From Paenibacillus oleatilyticus (GTDB taxonomy: Bacteria > Bacillota > Bacilli > Paenibacillales > NBRC-103111): a DNA stretch of 64,000 nucleotides. The stretch lies in the NCBI RefSeq assembly GCF_018998565.1, contig NZ_JAHNZO010000006.1, forward strand, positions 62,001 to 126,000, read 5' to 3'. Of the stretch, positions 60,632 through 64,000 are shown piece by piece (the first letter of the stretch is position 1; every line of letters starts with the position of its first letter). The translations under genes were made by a program, and so were the position numbers. The notes beneath the pieces are model-generated. The model was given only the letters and a program-made list of their open reading frames with translations, was not told the origin of the DNA and did no database searches.

Positions 60632-61606
60632 TTAATCGTTAAAAATAAAATCTTCATCTTTTATTGATTCAATATTGGCCTTTACATATCCGTTTCCTTT
60701 TAACGAAAAGAAGTCATACGATTTTGTTTTTGTATTTAAACCATTGAGCACCACTGGATTTACTTGTTCCTCTTCAAAAAATGGCTCAAAGCCAAGGTTT
60801 TGCAAAGCTTTATTGGCGTTATATCGCAAAAACTTTTTTACATCATGAGCAAGTCCGATACTCCCATACAAATCCTCAGTGTAATCAACTTCATTCGAGT
60901 ACAATTTGTTCAACAGATCGATGACAAATTGATACAGTTCGTCTTGAACCTCTGCTGGCTGTCTATTATAAATCTCTTGAGCTAATAACCCAATATATAC
61001 GCCATGAATCGCCTCGTCACGAATGATCAAGTTAATAATCTCTCCACTCTGCATTAGTCGTCCCTGACCATAACAAAGTAGAGGAAAATAAAAACCGCTA
61101 TAAAACAAAAAACTTTCCAGATATACAGATGCTACCATCGCCTTAAACAAAGACGGTTCATCATTTTCTTTAATCTCATTATAGACTTGGACAATAATTG
61201 AAGCCTTCTTCTGAAGATACTTATTACTTTTAACCCATTCGAAGACATCTCTAATTTCCTCAAGCGAGGCCAATGAAAGAAAGATATTTGAATATGACTT
61301 TGCATGAACTGCATTCTCCATCATAGCCATAAAGTTCAAAACGGCTTTTCTTTGATGTCCCTTTACTTGACTCATAATCTGAGGCATGCCTGTATTACCC
61401 TGCTCAGTATCAAGTAAGGTAAGTCCAGCTAGTGCTTTCTTATATACATCTTTTTCAGCTTGGGACATCGACTTCCATGTTAGTAAATCGCCGTTCAAGC
61501 TAATTTCCTCTGGAAGCCAAAACTGTCTTACATTTTGCTCATAAAACATTTGAGTGAAATTATCATCATTTCTTGACCAATCCGCAGCGTCATATACTTT
61601 TGTCAA
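60632..61606 (-). CDS. nrdF: Ribonucleotide reductase class Ib, beta subunit
   Basis: Protein of 324 residues holding the metal-tyrosyl cofactor. Ligands are visible: TLLDTEQGN (Asp), [16 protein letters not shown] (Glu, His and the radical Tyr), [15 protein letters not shown] (Glu) and [12 protein letters not shown] (Glu, His). The gene is not interrupted by an intron. Start TTG at 61606 with GGGG nine bases upstream. It forms with nrdE and nrdI the usual class Ib order. Confidence 0.97.
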   Translation of the reverse strand: MTKVYDAADWSRNDDNFTQMFYEQNVRQFWLPEEISLNGDLLTWKSMSQAEKDVYKKALAGLTLLDTEQGNTGMPQIMSQVKGHQRKAVLNFMAMMENAVHAKSYSNIFLSLASLEEIRDVFEWVKSNKYLQKKASIIVQVYNEIKENDEPSLFKAMVASVYLESFLFYSGFYFPLLCYGQGRLMQSGEIINLIIRDEAIHGVYIGLLAQEIYNRQPAEVQDELYQFVIDLLNKLYSNEVDYTEDLYGSIGLAHDVKKFLRYNANKALQNLGFEPFFEEEQVNPVVLNGLNTKTKSYDFFSLKGNGYVKANIESIKDEDFIFND

Positions 61607-61624
61607 TTGATAAATCCCCTTCTC

Positions 61625-64000
<2,376 letters not shown>

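Overview
The window is a chromosomal segment of an endospore-forming Firmicute, most likely a Paenibacillaceae member (Paenibacillus-like), interrupted near its right third by an AT-rich prophage that runs off the right edge. Reasons for the host call: a moderately GC-rich chromosome, a Bacillus subtilis-like gene order (yphF..yphE, gpsA, plsY, der, yphA, fni, ypfD, cmk, ypfB, ypfA, ypeB, prsW; then serA, resEDCBA, rluB, spmBA, dacB, scpBA, the rib operon, ppiB), and many sporulation or germination genes (spoVIF, the YIEGIA pair, ypeB, spmA, spmB, dacB, gerW).

Region 1 to about 17.7 kb is almost entirely on the minus strand: a lipoprotein, two plant-type ferredoxins around a nucleotidyltransferase-fold gene, glycerolipid genes (gpsA, plsY, plsC), the GTPase Der, the YIEGIA pair, an S1-domain protein, Cmk, the c-di-GMP receptor MotI/YpfA, YpeB, PrsW, a DnaB-like helicase with a degenerate TOPRIM domain, and a MecA-type adaptor. 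From 18 to 23.7 kb are a polysaccharide deacetylase lipoprotein, small membrane proteins, a CPBP protease, a rhodanese and a T-box-controlled serA. From 23.7 to 37.8 kb lie the ResABCDE system for cytochrome c maturation and redox signalling, RluB, the SpmAB/DacB spore-cortex cluster, an SRAP protein, an HD-GYP protein, GerW/YtfI and ScpAB. From 37.8 to 42.8 kb is the riboflavin operon ribD-ribE-ribBA-ribH under an FMN riboswitch and a good sigma-A promoter. Two small, basic, mutually related genes on the plus strand sit between ribD and ppiB.

At about 43.62 kb the minus-strand ppiB gene is cut: only its 3' part remains, and the sequence switches abruptly to AT-rich prophage DNA that begins with a large serine recombinase. 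The prophage (at least 20.4 kb here) carries replication and nucleotide genes transcribed toward the attachment site: nrdI-nrdE-nrdF, a pyrophosphohydrolase-like gene, thyA, a nucleotidyltransferase-fold protein, a bacterial-type DNA polymerase III alpha subunit (dnaE) and a RecU-like protein, plus small zinc-ribbon ORFs. A small plus-strand block (XRE regulator plus one unknown gene) and two other isolated plus-strand genes look like lysogeny or accessory functions.

The most notable signals are a group I intron of 1066 nt, encoding an HNH endonuclease, that splits the phage dnaE gene at the codon for a conserved Gly-Tyr-Ser-Phe motif (splice sites can be deduced to the base); the insertion of the prophage inside ppiB; the two tandem small basic genes beside ppiB; and the chromosomal helicase whose TOPRIM catalytic residues are lost. 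Start codons were revised from the longest reading frame whenever a Shine-Dalgarno sequence pointed to an internal start; several phage genes seem to use TTG, GTG or rarer starts.
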